In this document: positions 49,837 to 61,083 of the stretch, piece by piece
Layout of the letters: each line of letters begins with the position of its first letter
Numbering within the stretch: position 1 is the stretch's first letter
DNA from: Venturia oleaginea
Lineage: Eukaryota > Ascomycota > Dothideomycetes > Venturiales > Venturiaceae
Assembly (NCBI GenBank): GCA_013176395.1
Contig: JABMLP010000003.1
Location: 930,001 to 994,000 of the forward strand
DNA: 64,000 nt
Reading direction: 5' to 3'
Notes under the pieces: generated by a model
What the model saw: the letters and a program-made list of their open reading frames with translations, nothing else
Databases searched by the model: none
What the model was told of the DNA's origin: nothing
Program-made: the position numbers and the translations under genes

Positions 49837-50137
49837 TGCGATTTACGAATGATGGGAAGGAGTTGGGTGATATTTTTTAGGTTCTCCAGCCATGAGTACA
49901 TCCATCGGTTAATTGCTGAATACCAACATACATTCGATTTTCTTGCAGTTACATACATTAAATTGCAGTTACATACAAACGACATATATGTATACAATTT
50001 GTATGCGATTGCAAACATAATATGCAAACGACATATATACATACAATTTATATATGATTGCAAATATAATATGTAGCCACCTCAACGCCGCAACGCCGCA
50101 AAAAAGAGACTAGTCCAAAAAGAGAAGAATGTACAGA

Positions 50138-50396
50138 TGTTTTGATGGTGTTTTTGAGCGATTTAACCCTTAAACAGTTCAGTGCATTGCGTTTAAAATT
50201 TATACAGAGATACCGCTTTCAGACGTTTTTATGGTGTTTTTGAGCGATTCAACCCTCAACACAATTCAGCGCATTGCGTTCAAAATATGTATAGAGATTA
50301 CCGCTTTCAGACATTTTGATGGTGTTTTTGAGCGATTCAACCCTCAAACAGTTCAGTGCATTGCGTTCAAAATATATACAGAGATTACCGCTTTGG
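50138..50396. repeat. Three tandem ~91-bp repeats at the 3' end of the MULE transposase gene
   Basis: Each unit contains TGGTGTTTTTGAGCGATT, CAGTGCATTGCGTT and AGAGATTACCGCTTT; units start near 50141, 50230 and 50316. The last one runs into the transposase stop codon. They may act in transcript 3' end formation or as transposase-binding subterminal sites. Confidence 0.88.
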
Positions 50397-53012
50397 GCAT
50401 GCCAAAAATGCGTGATTTGGATCACGGCAAATGCCGCAGGGACCACGAATACGTTTCGGAATAGGAGGCTCTACTGATGATGGCTCTGCAGAGCGCTTTT
50501 GCCGTGGAGTTAGGCGGAGGGACTCTTGAGTAGCAGCAGTAGTAGAGCCGAATGGTGTTAGAAGCCATCTGCTTGAGTTAGGCTGAGATTCAGCCTCGTC
50601 CTGATCGTCACCGGCATCAGGGTCACCACGGTTCAAGTATAACTCGGCGGCCTCGGCAATGGCGTATTCATCACTCATAACTGCAGCTTCGGCTTCTGCG
50701 CGGGATACGAAGGTGATATTGGCGGCGGCAGAGGTAGAAGGCAGAGGTTCAGTATCATCATCATCGCTAGATTGCTCGTCGTCGTCAGATATCGCAATTG
50801 GGGCTGCAGCCGTAGCGGCCGATTTTGAGCGTGTAGATGTCGATTTTGGCGTTGTATTTAAAGCCGGTTTAAGCGTAGAATTGGTGGCAGATTTAGTAGG
50901 TTTAGTAGTCGATTTGGCAGTGTTTTTGGGAGTAGATTCTTTGTCGGAGGTGTCGCATAAAGCGCGCACTCGGTCACTGAGGGCGAAGGTATCCTTGCGA
51001 TTCTGAATTCGAGCTGCACTGGCGGCGGCCTCAATATCATCCTGACGCTTCTGCTTTTTGGCTTTACGAGTAGATCTAGCGGCGGCAGTGTCACCCTTAC
51101 GCCTAGAATCTTTGCGAATACGAGTATTGGTGTTGTCAACTCGATAACGCTTCTCTCGAGGTCGCCCTGCTTTACGGGCGGCCTCATTTGGCAACGTGGT
51201 TCCATCTGGAATGAGGTTTGAGAGCACAATTGGGCGCATTGATCCCTCGTAGGTATTACGAGAGTTCAATCTCGTATAAACGGTGGGAGGATAGACTGTA
51301 TACATGTTCTCAAAATCCAGCTGTTGATGTATAAATGCAGCGAATGCGTGAGCGCAAGGGAGACGATGGTCCTGCCACTCAAGGCAATCGCATTTACCTT
51401 TTTTGAGGTGAACCACCCATCCAGGAGCTCCGGGTGAGTCGTGAAGCCGTACTAATACAACGAATGTACTGGAGGTGTAGGCAATCATCCTACGGCCAAC
51501 TTCATAGCGGTCATACTGATGCTGTGCCGCATACTGAGTAAGGGGTTGGCCGTGGATAACTTCCTTCCCATGGTCAAAGGTTGCGCGCTTCCAGATTCGC
51601 TGCATTTCCTTGGTCCAGATAGCCTCAAGCATATGCAATGGTGACATCTTTCGCTCCTCCAGGTAACGTGCGTTCATTGACTCTCCAATGTTCGAAGTTG
51701 TATGGCTGTACCGAGGCTACTCAGTAAGTGGCGCGTAGGCTTTACAGTAACGGTCCTTCTCGCCAATAGCCTCAATGTATGCAACCGCGGCATCGCCGTT
51801 ATCGAGGGCGCGAATCTGCTCAACGAGGGCGTAATGGGCGGCTTTAGTAGGGGCTTGACACGCTCTGCGGAACAAGATCTCGACATCCTGGCCGTGGTAT
51901 TTGCGGACATTCTCTGCCAAGTGCTGAGTACAGAAGTAGTGGTGAGCGAGAGGGTAAGGAAAGTACTTTGCGATAGATGGATCAAGGCCTTTGCCGCGGT
52001 CAGTAATAATGCTGATACGTAGTTCATCCTCCTCTTCTTCTTCCGGGTCATCCTCTGATGGCTGTGTAATGTAACGGGAGATAAGGTTGATCTGTAGAAG
52101 CTCAAAAAACCAACACCACCACTCAATTGACTCGGTAGGTACGATTGCCCAGGCCAAAACCAGTGTATTCTCGTTAGCGTCGAGGCTTGTTGCAATAAGT
52201 AGGATACCGCCGTATTTAGAGGAGCAATGAGCGCCGTCAAAGACGAGGAGGTTCCTATTATGGTGCCAGGCAATTACCATCGCTGTAGGTAACACTGCGG
52301 CTGCTTGAAAAACACCATCCTCGCTCCTTTTGACGCGTGTGAAGGCACCATCATAGCCTGATTCCTGGTTTGTAACATCCTCAAGAACCTGCTTAGTAAT
52401 CTCGCCGTTGAGAAGAGAGCCCTGTTGTTTGAGGAAGCGAAGCATTGGTAGGATCAGTTCAAACTGCTGCTTAGTGTCTCCATCGAGATCAAGAAGACCA
52501 GCCTGCTTGGTTCTCCATGCCGTATTGTACGTAATAGTGTGTCTGGTTGTAAGGCGCGCGTTGGTCTTGATATTTTTAGGCTTGATTGAGCGATCATTGG
52601 CGATTACCGTAAAGTTATGGCGCTTCTGGTAGCGTACGCTATTGGGAGCGCGCCAGCTATCGTGAGCCTGGGTAGGACAATTATGAGGTACGAGAGAGCG
52701 TAGGACAGGGCGAGGGGAGTCTTTTGTGAAGGCAATACGAGCCTATAAAGCTATTAGGACCACCGTAATACGATAATTTTGTAGACTTACCTTGAAAGGA
52801 CACTTATCCTTATCATTCTCTCCTCTGGCGGCCTTGGGTTGACGGCATATAGCATACCAGAACCGGTTAGTACCAGTAACGACTTTGAAGCTCTCGCGGG
52901 CCTCAATGATGGCGTCGTATATAGCATCTACCCCAGATTCAATAGACTCAAATTCCATCCCAATCGTGAGGCTAGGGTAGCGAGGGCGGTCCTCAGGTGG
53001 TGGGGTATCCAT
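50385..53012 (-). pseudogene. MULE transposase with SWIM finger, one nonsense codon
   Basis: Exon 1 53012-52791, intron 52790-52743 (GTAAGT...TATAG), exon 2 52742-50385; 859 sense codons plus one internal TAG at about 51719. MULE transposases cut and paste DNA with a DDE core. Visible motifs: LLVFDGAHCSSKYGG (first Asp), SIITDRGKGLDPS (second Asp), HYFCTQHLAENV, and after the stop SNIGESMNARYLEER, then the SWIM zinc finger (CDCLEWQDHRLPCAHAFAAF). The C-terminal tail is long, Ser/Thr-rich and ends with a zinc-knuckle-like CGICRDPNHAFLACP. The TAG could derive from CAG. The gene is otherwise well preserved. Confidence 0.9.
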
Positions 53013-53545
53013 TGCAAGCGTACGATTAAGGTAGTAATAGAATAGTGTACGGTAGTGTTAATGTTTAAGGCAGGGCGATAGGATTATTGCGACAAGACGG
53101 GCGGTCAGTTGCCTGAAGTCCCTCATAGTAGATCGTAGCATAAGCCGCAGATTACATCCCGAACGCTAGATAATAGAGGGTACCTCGCCTAAATGACGTG
53201 CGACCGTGAAGATTTTCACTACCCAAAGTTGACCCAACTCCAAACGCAGCAGCTTCAACCCAGTTGCAACAAGCCTCGATCGCTTAAAAGCAGTGCGATA
53301 AGGCTTATTCTTGCTTATGGCAACTGGATTTTTGATCGTAGGCTGCAACGAGGTTCAGACGAGGCGGGAGACAATATTCACGTGATTTAGGCACTGCGGC
53401 ATTGCGGCGGTTGGGCCAATAGGAATTATGTATGTAACTGCAATTACCCTTGCGGGATTGTATGTGCGCGCAATTAAATTTAGTGTATGTAACTGCAAGA
53501 AAATCGAATGTATGTTGGTATTCAGCAATTAACCGGTACATCCAT

Positions 53546-53809
53546 CCCTTCGCCGGCGATACATTTCTTACATCTACAACCAAATTGGTACATGATACAG
53601 GCTGCGCTCAACAACGACAGAGGATGATCTGCCACATGCCACATATCATCCTTGTCGCAAAATGGGTGATGCTCACCAGTATGTTCTTGTCCGACCGAAT
53701 AACTTTCACTTAGGCGCGGAAGTGGCGTATCGCGAATGGCCCTCAAAATCCCAAAGCACCAGATGTCCAACACGGTTCGTACGTATGGTGGTATGAAATA
53801 CATCGTCAT
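53546..53809 (-). pseudogene. Possible protein-kinase fragment flanking the MULE
   Basis: A minus-strand frame with IPPYVRTVLDIWCFGIL resembles the activation-segment/subdomain IX region of kinases (PPY...VDIWSFG), and further on KKCIAGEGMDV reads into the MULE target site, continuing as LMAGEPKKYHPTPS on the other side of the MULE (49895 downward). The similarity is short and the middle is not kinase-like, so this is tentative. Confidence 0.3.
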
Positions 53810-54341
53810 TAGGAGAGGGCCCGACGTAGGAGTTGGCTTCCCTAGGGCTGGAATCCTTCTCTTCCCAATCGCGTTCCATCGCCTTCCCGAGCAGACGAGG
53901 AGTTAACTTCCCCAGGCCTATACTCCTTCTCTTCCAATCGCCTTCCGTTGCCTTGTCGAGAAGAATTCAGTAACACAGAGTACTCACAATGCGTACTCTC
54001 ACCTCCATCCTTGCCACGGCAAGCCACCTCATGAAGAGAAGAAAACCATACGCTTTTACGTGCAGGAGTAAGAAGTTCCATGCCGAAAAGCGGCGCGTAC
54101 CGAAACGCTATATAACGTCGATATATGTGCGGCCAACATCACGTCGCCAGACTTGGTCTCGTCGTGATGGGCTGGGATCTCCCGCTCCCCAGTGGGAACC
54201 CGGCAAAGAGGCTGGATATCAATACAACATGGCAGTCGTAAACAAGCCGTAGCAGAGAAGGAAGATGAATTCTTATTTCACTCAGATCTTGCTTGGTGCT
54301 TTAATATATTTATAAGCAGAATCTGATTGGCTATCTTCCTA
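53810..54341. other. Intergenic with a ~70-bp duplicated block
   Basis: Two tandem related units around CTCCTTCTCTTCCAATCGCCTTCC (53830-53963). No gene is supported. Confidence 0.45.
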
Positions 54342-54503
54342 TTACCACTTTGTATAGCCTCCCTCAGCGTTAATGACATCTTTACATCTTTTTGGCATGG
54401 TTTCAAGTAGTTCTATCAAATATTCTGGTGGAACAGCCTCTCAGGCTTCTTTTACCACCTTCCTTAACTCGTCATAAGTGAACTCCTGACTATCTTGCGA
54501 CAT
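54342..54503 (-). pseudogene. C-terminal remnant of a Tc1/mariner transposase
   Basis: About 54 codons: YDELRKVVKEA, one TGA stop, EAVPPEYLIELLETMPKR, CKDVINAEGGYTKW, then stop. This matches the C-terminus of the mariner transposases at 27528 and 28788 (GWHTKW/GGHTKW). No terminal repeats were identified. Confidence 0.75.
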
Positions 54504-55472
54504 TATGAGGATGACTGTATGAAAGAGAGGGGGGGGGATGTAAGAAACCGTGTATATACAGAGAGATCTACAGCTTTAAATATATTAACTACAGCACCAG
54601 GGATTAACGCACTGGTCAGAGACTAACAACCACTAGCCAAGTAACCGTAGTAAGTCCCTCCACCGAATTCCGGACCCGGACTAAAACGGCCCGAAACGCT
54701 AGGATAAGAACGGTCCACACGACCACGTGATATATCATCTACTGCAAAGAATTTTCACTAAAGATTACTATGCAACAAGTTTCGGACACATGGATATCAT
54801 CTTTAGATCTAGTTTAAAATAGGTGAGAATGTCATGTCTTGAGTTGGCGATACAGCAACGATACCGGAGAGATTTCCTTGAGAAACAGAGTAGAATTTTT
54901 TGTAACCTCGATTTGTTATCTCATGTAAAGGTGAGGCAGGATATAACCGACTTCATTTCGAATCAAGTTGTTAAAACAAGCCCCATGGGACAAAATGAAT
55001 AAATTGTTCTGTTGATCTATGTCTGGTCGATTCTTTTGTTGACCTTTGTACCAATATGTTAAGGATATCCCCAGTCATGTTACATGTTCCACCAATGCTT
55101 CTGTTTCTATCCGGTCTGTTGTGATAATTGTTGCGTACAGAGCATGGCGCGACGGAGACGCATTCACTGCTGACGCACACCCGACCAATTGTATCCACCT
55201 AAACCCACACCACTACATTCTCTCATCACAAGATTCAGCAGCAGCTCGACGACCGTAGTTCTGAGGCCTTAAACCCAGCTGCTTGCAGTCTCGTCTTCCT
55301 GCCCTGCAAAGCGGCCCGGCGCGGTTCACCAAAGGCTTGCGCAGCCGTCGACACTACTCAACCTTGCTCTTGTATATGCCTGGGATCATCCGTGCCCTTC
55401 AAGATGGCCGGGATATCGTCCTCTCATGTGCTTTGCCCGCCAGAGTGTGCCTGCGAGGTGATGATTAGCCCC
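54504..55472. other. Intergenic, no gene recognised
   Basis: 3' flank of Atg6; contains a G-run (54530-54540) and short frames only. Confidence 0.45.
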
Positions 55473-57037
55473 TTAACCTCGCCGACGTATTTCATTGACA
55501 TTGCTTGCATGCGCTAATAGAAACTTGCAACAAATCAATGTAAGCTTGCAAGCCTTGGTCCAGGATTCTTCCTGATTTCCCAGGCCACTGAGTTTGATGC
55601 TGTTATCACCAATCTTATCCTTTTCGATCTTGTAGCCAATGCGAGGACATTCAATTGACGTTCCATCGGGCAATCGGATAGGCGTGCGTTCTGCGTGTTG
55701 GATTAGCTGTCGTAGACATTCGAGAAATGCTATCATGGCTGAGTCGAAGTCTCGATGGAAGATTCCAAGATTGAAGATTGCTTCGCCGGAAGAGGACAGC
55801 TTGTAGGTATCCCATTTCTGCTTCACCGGATGAGCTGGATCGTTGCCTGAGTTGCGAGGAGTTTTGTTCTGCCGAATCTTAGAGCTCGAGCCCATAGGGA
55901 TCAGCTCATAACCCTTGAATGTGTACGAAAGTTTCTCGGCCACAGTGGCGAGCAATAGGCAGGTATGGCCCCACGCAGCGTTGATCTCCGACCATTCCAC
56001 AGGCTTTTCTGGCAAGCGGCCTAATCGTAATCCATTGATGGTACCAAAGTACCCGTCGTGACCAATAGAGAAGGTGTCATTGTACACATTAGCACGTCGC
56101 AACCGCTCGAGTTGTTTCGAGTCGTGATCGTATTGGTTATTGATACGATCTCGTTCGCTTTGAAAGCTGGTGAGCTTCTGCGAAAAGTTGTTTCGCTCGG
56201 CCCAAAATTGTTCCTCGTCGAGGTCCAGCTCATGAAACTGGGCATCCAAGTCTAGGATCTCGTCTTCCATTGCCGCCTTTTGGGCCTCAAGTGTCTCAAG
56301 ATTAGTCCTGGCGGCTGCTTCCTGCATTTGAAGTTTCCGCAATTCTGAACGGGCTTGCTCAAGCTCTTCTTCGGTGGGGATATCAGAGTTTGCTTGCCTC
56401 AAGAATCCAACATACGCATCGCGCTCCCTTGCAGCGATTCCTAGGCGCTTTTGAAGTTGGTCAACAAGCCGCTCGGTGCACTCGACGCAAATGGGATGAT
56501 CGATATCAGAATGTGAGGACAGGATTTCAAACAATCGTCCAGTAGTTTCCATCTGATTCGAGAACGAATCATCCTCACCTGCTAAGCTATTCGGCTTTGC
56601 CATGGATCTTCTCCGATTTGAAGGAGGCGGGGCTGGTTTAGAGAGGCGTGCGGGTGCTTCATCGGGCATTATTTGAGAATCAGTGAGCATGATAAAGGAC
56701 ATGTCGGGCGCCTGCTTCGGGTCCACGACTTTGTCCTTCAACACAGAGCCGGCAGCATGACGGCTAGAAGCAACGGTTCGTTTGAAGGTTGGCGAACGTG
56801 CATTCTTGGAAAGGCTGGCATAATCCTCTCGGCGCTCGGAAGAGAAGGGCTGCCGAGACTGAGGGTTGAGAGATAGGGCCTGGGGTTTGGACGGGCCGGT
56901 AGAGTCTGGCAACATGAGCAATAGCTCCAGTGATGGAGAGGCCCGTTCTCACCGGCAAGTAGTTTGAAGGCGGCAGGGTTCAGGTCTTGTAGAGAGGCGT
57001 CGAGCTTGAGCGGCGTCTTGCACTCCTGGCAGTACAT
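55473..57037 (-). CDS. atg6: Autophagy protein Atg6 / Beclin 1
   Basis: Exons 57037-56953 and 56905-55473 (505 residues). Atg6 is the regulatory subunit of the Vps34 PI3-kinase complexes that start autophagosome formation and vacuolar sorting. The N-terminus has CxxC (MYCQECKTPL), and a second CxxC (ICVECTERLVDQLQ) precedes a coiled coil (about 175-300: EEELEQARSELRKLQ to DRINNQYDHDSKQLERLRR). The evolutionarily conserved/BARA domain follows (YNDTFSIGHDGYFGTINGLRLG, EWSEINAAWGHTCLLL, LGIFHRDFDSAMIAFL). Intron 56906-56952 is short (47 bp, GTGAGA...CCAG) and needed to join exon 1. Length is normal for fungal Atg6. Confidence 0.97.
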
Positions 57038-57847
57038 GGCGATGGCGAGAGATGGCGGCCTACGGCCTACGGCCTACGCCCTATGCCCTACACGTTCGGA
57101 TGTGAACGAGGTGAACAAACTGAACGAAATGCAATGGTGGTAGTGCGGTCCAGGTAATATAGAGGCTGCGGTGTGAGGGTTGTTGGCGATGGCAGAGGAC
57201 AATAGCGGCATGGCCAAGTGGCCTACGCGGTTCAAACTGGAACCTGAGGTCCCCCAGGGCCTGCCCTGCAGTGCCTGCACATAGTACGTGCAACTTGTAC
57301 CACACATGTACCACACATAGTCACATAGCAACACACATATGGCCTTCATCTATTGCCATGTCCAAATCCATCATCTACTTCACGCCCATATTCCATCTAG
57401 ACGTGTTTACTCTGTAAAAAGTAAACACATCCATGTCCATGCCAAGGATTCCACACCCATACCGTGGTATGATGGGTTTTAAACGTTGATGCAGCACGGA
57501 TGGCAGAATCCTTGTACCCATGTATGTCCAGATGTACAGCTGCAGTATCAGTCCTTCAGTCGCAACTTTGCCGTGGAATTGAGAACGTAAAGTTGTCGAC
57601 GCTATAGCCGCGACCCCATTATACCATAGCGCTGGGAGCCACGCTAAACTCGCAGGTCGAGCGTTGCGGCCATTCCTAAGCACGTCGCCCTGAACCTGCC
57701 CGTCGATCAGGCTCTACTGTATATGCCCTAACGCTTGATATCGATATAGCGCATATATTGTCTTGCCCCACGCTTGTTCGTCCTGGCATTACATCTTCCT
57801 GAACTTTCCAAAGATATGTCTGGCATCCTCATCGCGACGTCGATTTC
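57038..57847. other. Divergent intergenic between atg6 and the Zn2Cys6 regulator
   Basis: About 810 bp with both promoters. A short tandem CCTACGG repeat occurs at 57058-57075. No gene seen. Confidence 0.5.
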
Positions 57848-59571
57848 ATGGCCAGTCCTGCTTCTCACTTCTACCGCAAAAGATCCAGCGCTCCGAAGCT
57901 CAAGACAGGATGTGTCACCTGCAAGTGCGTCTTCCGCCCAACGACGGAACGCTGTGGAGCTTGATCGCTGACAAAACTAGGCAGCGCCACATCAAATGTG
58001 ACGAAAAGAGACCGGCATGTCTGAGGTTGGTGCCAAGCACACGGACTCTCTGCGTCAAACACTGACTGGATATCCATCGCAGATGCAAGAAGGCTGGCAA
58101 AGTGTGTGGCGGCTACGTCCATCCAACAAACAAGAAGTCGCCCAAGGCTCGATCGACTCCAAACCTGGCCGAACTACAACGCTGCTCGCTTCCCTCCCTT
58201 GCGCTTCCGCCCCATGAAAGCCGTGCCATGAACTTTTATGTCCGCGTTGTTGCAACAGAACTCGCTGGATGGCAAACCACACCTTTCTGGAGCAAACATG
58301 TCATACGGATGGCTGAAAGGGAATGCTCAGTGCGATATGCTCTGGTAGCCCTCTCCAGTTTCTACGAAAGCATTTACAAAGACGGTGCCTCTCAAGTGGA
58401 AAAACAACAATGTGGTTTGGAGTTCTACAACATGGCCATTGGGTCGCTCTATCGACATTTCGAAAACGGTACCCTTAACTATACTGTCATCGTCGTCACT
58501 ATCATCTTCACATGCACCGACCTGCTGCGTGGGGAACATCTCATGGCCATGAAGCATTTCGAGGGTGCCGTTGGCCTGATTAAAGAATGGGAGGAGTCCA
58601 ACCAAGCCAATCCCAACGACGAGGAAATGAGTATGGCTCGCCATATCATACGGCCAATGCTGCGATGGCTGAACACGTTGCCCATGATTTTAGGGACGCC
58701 GTTCAAGACCATCTCGAAGACGCCAGTAACGAGTCCAAACTCAAAGAGCTCTGCAAATCCCTTCGGTACTATCGTCGGGGCAACGGCCGAGCTCATGCAA
58801 ATCGTGCAAAAATGTACAGAATATTGGAAGCAGTGCAGAGGCCAACGATATGCTGTCGTCCAGAATCAGACTGTTGTCGTGCTTCAGGCCTATCTCCTCG
58901 ACTGCGTTGACGACTGGAAAGAGAAATTGCGAATCTCGAGTCTGAGTATAGAGTTCCTGGCCTCTGTCACAAGAGAATTCGACATGCAAATGCTCACGTG
59001 CGCTGGGAACGTCGTAAAGTCGTGTATATCCACAGCTCTACATGCATCAGAATCAGTGTGGGATGGGTATCGAGACATGTTCGAAGACATTATTCTCGCT
59101 GCGGAACGAGCCCTCGAAGCGCCGGGTATAATCGCGCCACCGCAGCGGTCAAGTCGATTTTGTTTTGGTATAGGCCCAATCGCAATTCTTCAGCTTGTAG
59201 CATGGAAATGCCGCTGGCCACACATAAGAAGGCGGGCTATACAGACGTTGAGATTAGCAAAACGAAGAGAGACAGTCTTCGATTCCGAGAACGTGGCCAA
59301 TCTTTTTACGAAGCTTCAAGATATCGAAGAGTCCGCGTTCAATTTGCCAGAAGGAGAAATTCCGGGCGAGGAACAGCTTCCTCCAGAAGAGGCCCGAGTT
59401 CACCGCATCGATGTCGCGCCATTGCCTCCCACGCCGGAAGGGCTGGCTGTCAATTTTCTTCTGAAGCGAAGCGACGGGACTTGCCACATCCGATGCGAAT
59501 ATGTGAACTTCACCACCACCTATGAGACCGTCGAAATATTGAACAATGCTATCAACCTGATTCCTCCTTGA
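57848..59571 (+). CDS. Zn2Cys6 fungal transcription factor
   Basis: Exons 57848-57924, 57981-58025, 58083-59571 (536 residues). The binuclear zinc cluster appears only after splicing: CVTCKQRHIKC, then DEKRPACLRC and KKAGKVC, the standard C-x2-C-x6-C-x6-C-x2-C-x6-C arrangement near residues 23-50. A basic linker (NKKSPKARS) follows, and the rest resembles the fungal-specific regulatory domain (MNFYVRVVATELAGWQTTPFWS, ALVALSSFYESIYK). Introns 57925-57980 (GTGCGT) and 58026-58082 (GTTGGT donor, weak). Target genes are unknown; no metabolic cluster is nearby. Confidence 0.92.
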
Positions 59572-60599
59572 ATCTTGGGGGGCTCTCCGCAAGAAGAAGG
59601 CAAGTACGAATCTTTCACATGCACACAACGCGTTCTGATTACAAATATAGTAACGAGAGAACTGCATACGGACGGCGCTAGCGTCGTGGTGGACTCGATG
59701 GCCACTGAGCAACCAACAGACTGCGTTGGCAGCGACAAACTGGCAATAATGACTGAATTGAGCATACGATGGCTACGACACTCACTATATGGACACTGAG
59801 CTTACGAGATTAATGAAAACGCATGTTGCGAAAACGAGAAGACGTATTCGACGGGTTCGAAGGGCTAGGAGCTGGGGAGGTGGAGGGAAGCTGAAGCTGC
59901 AATGCCATTCCATCGCACAGAAACCAAACATAATCAACTACTAATTTGAATCATTCACTTACGCCATATCTCGTCCAAGAAGACCCTAATTGCGCCATAT
60001 CTGGCCTCAGAGGACTCTCTTTCAGGCAATCTTCGTCGAGTTGACGTTCGCTGGAAAGGTAGCATGTCCAACCGATATGCTGTCGGCTGTGCATGGCGAT
60101 CGACTCGTTTCAGCGACCCAAGCCCTGGGAGTCATCTCCGGCACGGAGCGGAACCTGCCGCCACATGCAACATCGGGCCGATATTCCACTTATATCCAGA
60201 CTCGAAATTGGAGAACAATTGTTCACGTTTCAAACGAAAATCTTATTATATGCAGACAGCTGACACGGGCTCCCATGACACTCCGAATGCCCGCCAGCAT
60301 AATCCTTCCAACAATCACTAAGTTCAGACGGAATAAGAACAACCCAATTTTTAAGGGAATCAACCCCCAAAAAAGTCCAGGTCCATGCACGGGTTGGTTC
60401 TCTTTCATAAGGCTGACTGCCTTGACTGCCTTGACTGCCTTGACTACCTGTCAGCGACCACCCTCATGATTAGGCGCACAGCTTTCGGCATCTGATGAGC
60501 CCCATGGATACCATCTGCTGTTTTTGATCTGAGTGAAGAAATCAAGATCCAATGAACCAGAGGCATCAACTGGCAGATCTACCACCGAATACCGGCAAT
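59572..60599. other. Intergenic, no gene recognised
   Basis: Contains a short (TGACTGCCT)n repeat at 60415-60447. Short open frames only. Confidence 0.45.
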
Positions 60600-60830
60600 T
60601 GTTGAACAGTGGCATGCCAGTCCTTGATACCTCAGGCATAGTGCACGTGATATATGCCAAGGAATGCATTGACATGCATATATATGCATGCAGATGCCAC
60701 GGTGTACTTAACCTCCTCAGTCAATACAGTCAAGTCACAGGGTGACACTTGTTCTGTTCATCGGCTCCTATCGTTAAGTTCGTGTTGAATCTACTTCCGA
60801 ATAACTCCGTTTTGCTCGTTCAGCGTAACA
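60600..60830 (+). repeat. 5' LTR of Copia family 2
   Basis: TGTTGAACAGTGG...CAGCGTAACA, 231 bp. It contains a CACGTG box and a run of ATGCATATATATGCATGCAG, possibly the promoter. Confidence 0.92.
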
Positions 60831-60844
60831 GGTTATGAGCCCGG
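60831..60844 (+). promoter_or_regulatory. Primer-binding site of Copia family 2 (half tRNA-iMet)
   Basis: GGTTATGAGCCCGG immediately after the LTR, the same 14 bases as in Copia family 1, complementary to the anticodon arm of initiator tRNA-Met. Confidence 0.85.
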
Positions 60845-61083
60845 GTTTTGCCTAGGTTCTACAGGACTAAGCCGATAGAAAGGGAACTACGTCTCTCCCA
60901 AGGATAAGAGACGGCGTTGAATGTGACAGGGTCAGCATTCAAACAGGGACACCAACTCTCCCAAGGACAAGAGCAGGCGTTTGATCTGATGGGGTCAGGA
61001 TCGAACAAAGGAACAACAACCCTCCTAAGGATAAGAGGTGTACAAGTGCTTCGACAAGAGTCAGGAAACGAAGACTAAAGGAT

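Larger units (their letters stand above)
49906..53535 (-). mobile_element. Mutator-like element (MULE)
   Basis: 3630 bp with inverted ends CGGTTAATTGCTGAATACCA (about 65 bp similar) and a 10-bp target duplication GTACATCCAT at 49896-49905 and 53536-53545, typical for MULEs (8-11 bp). Transposase reads right to left and has one stop. Subterminal AT-rich tandem repeats lie near 49975-50090. Confidence 0.92.

Noticed and set aside
50138..50396. CRISPR-like regular repeats
   Set aside because: Tandem units of ~91 bp without unique spacers, in a fungal transposon; not a CRISPR array.
58587..59525. Overlapping ORFs on both strands of the Zn2Cys6 gene
   Set aside because: The spliced frame has the zinc cluster and a single long exon; the others have no motif support.
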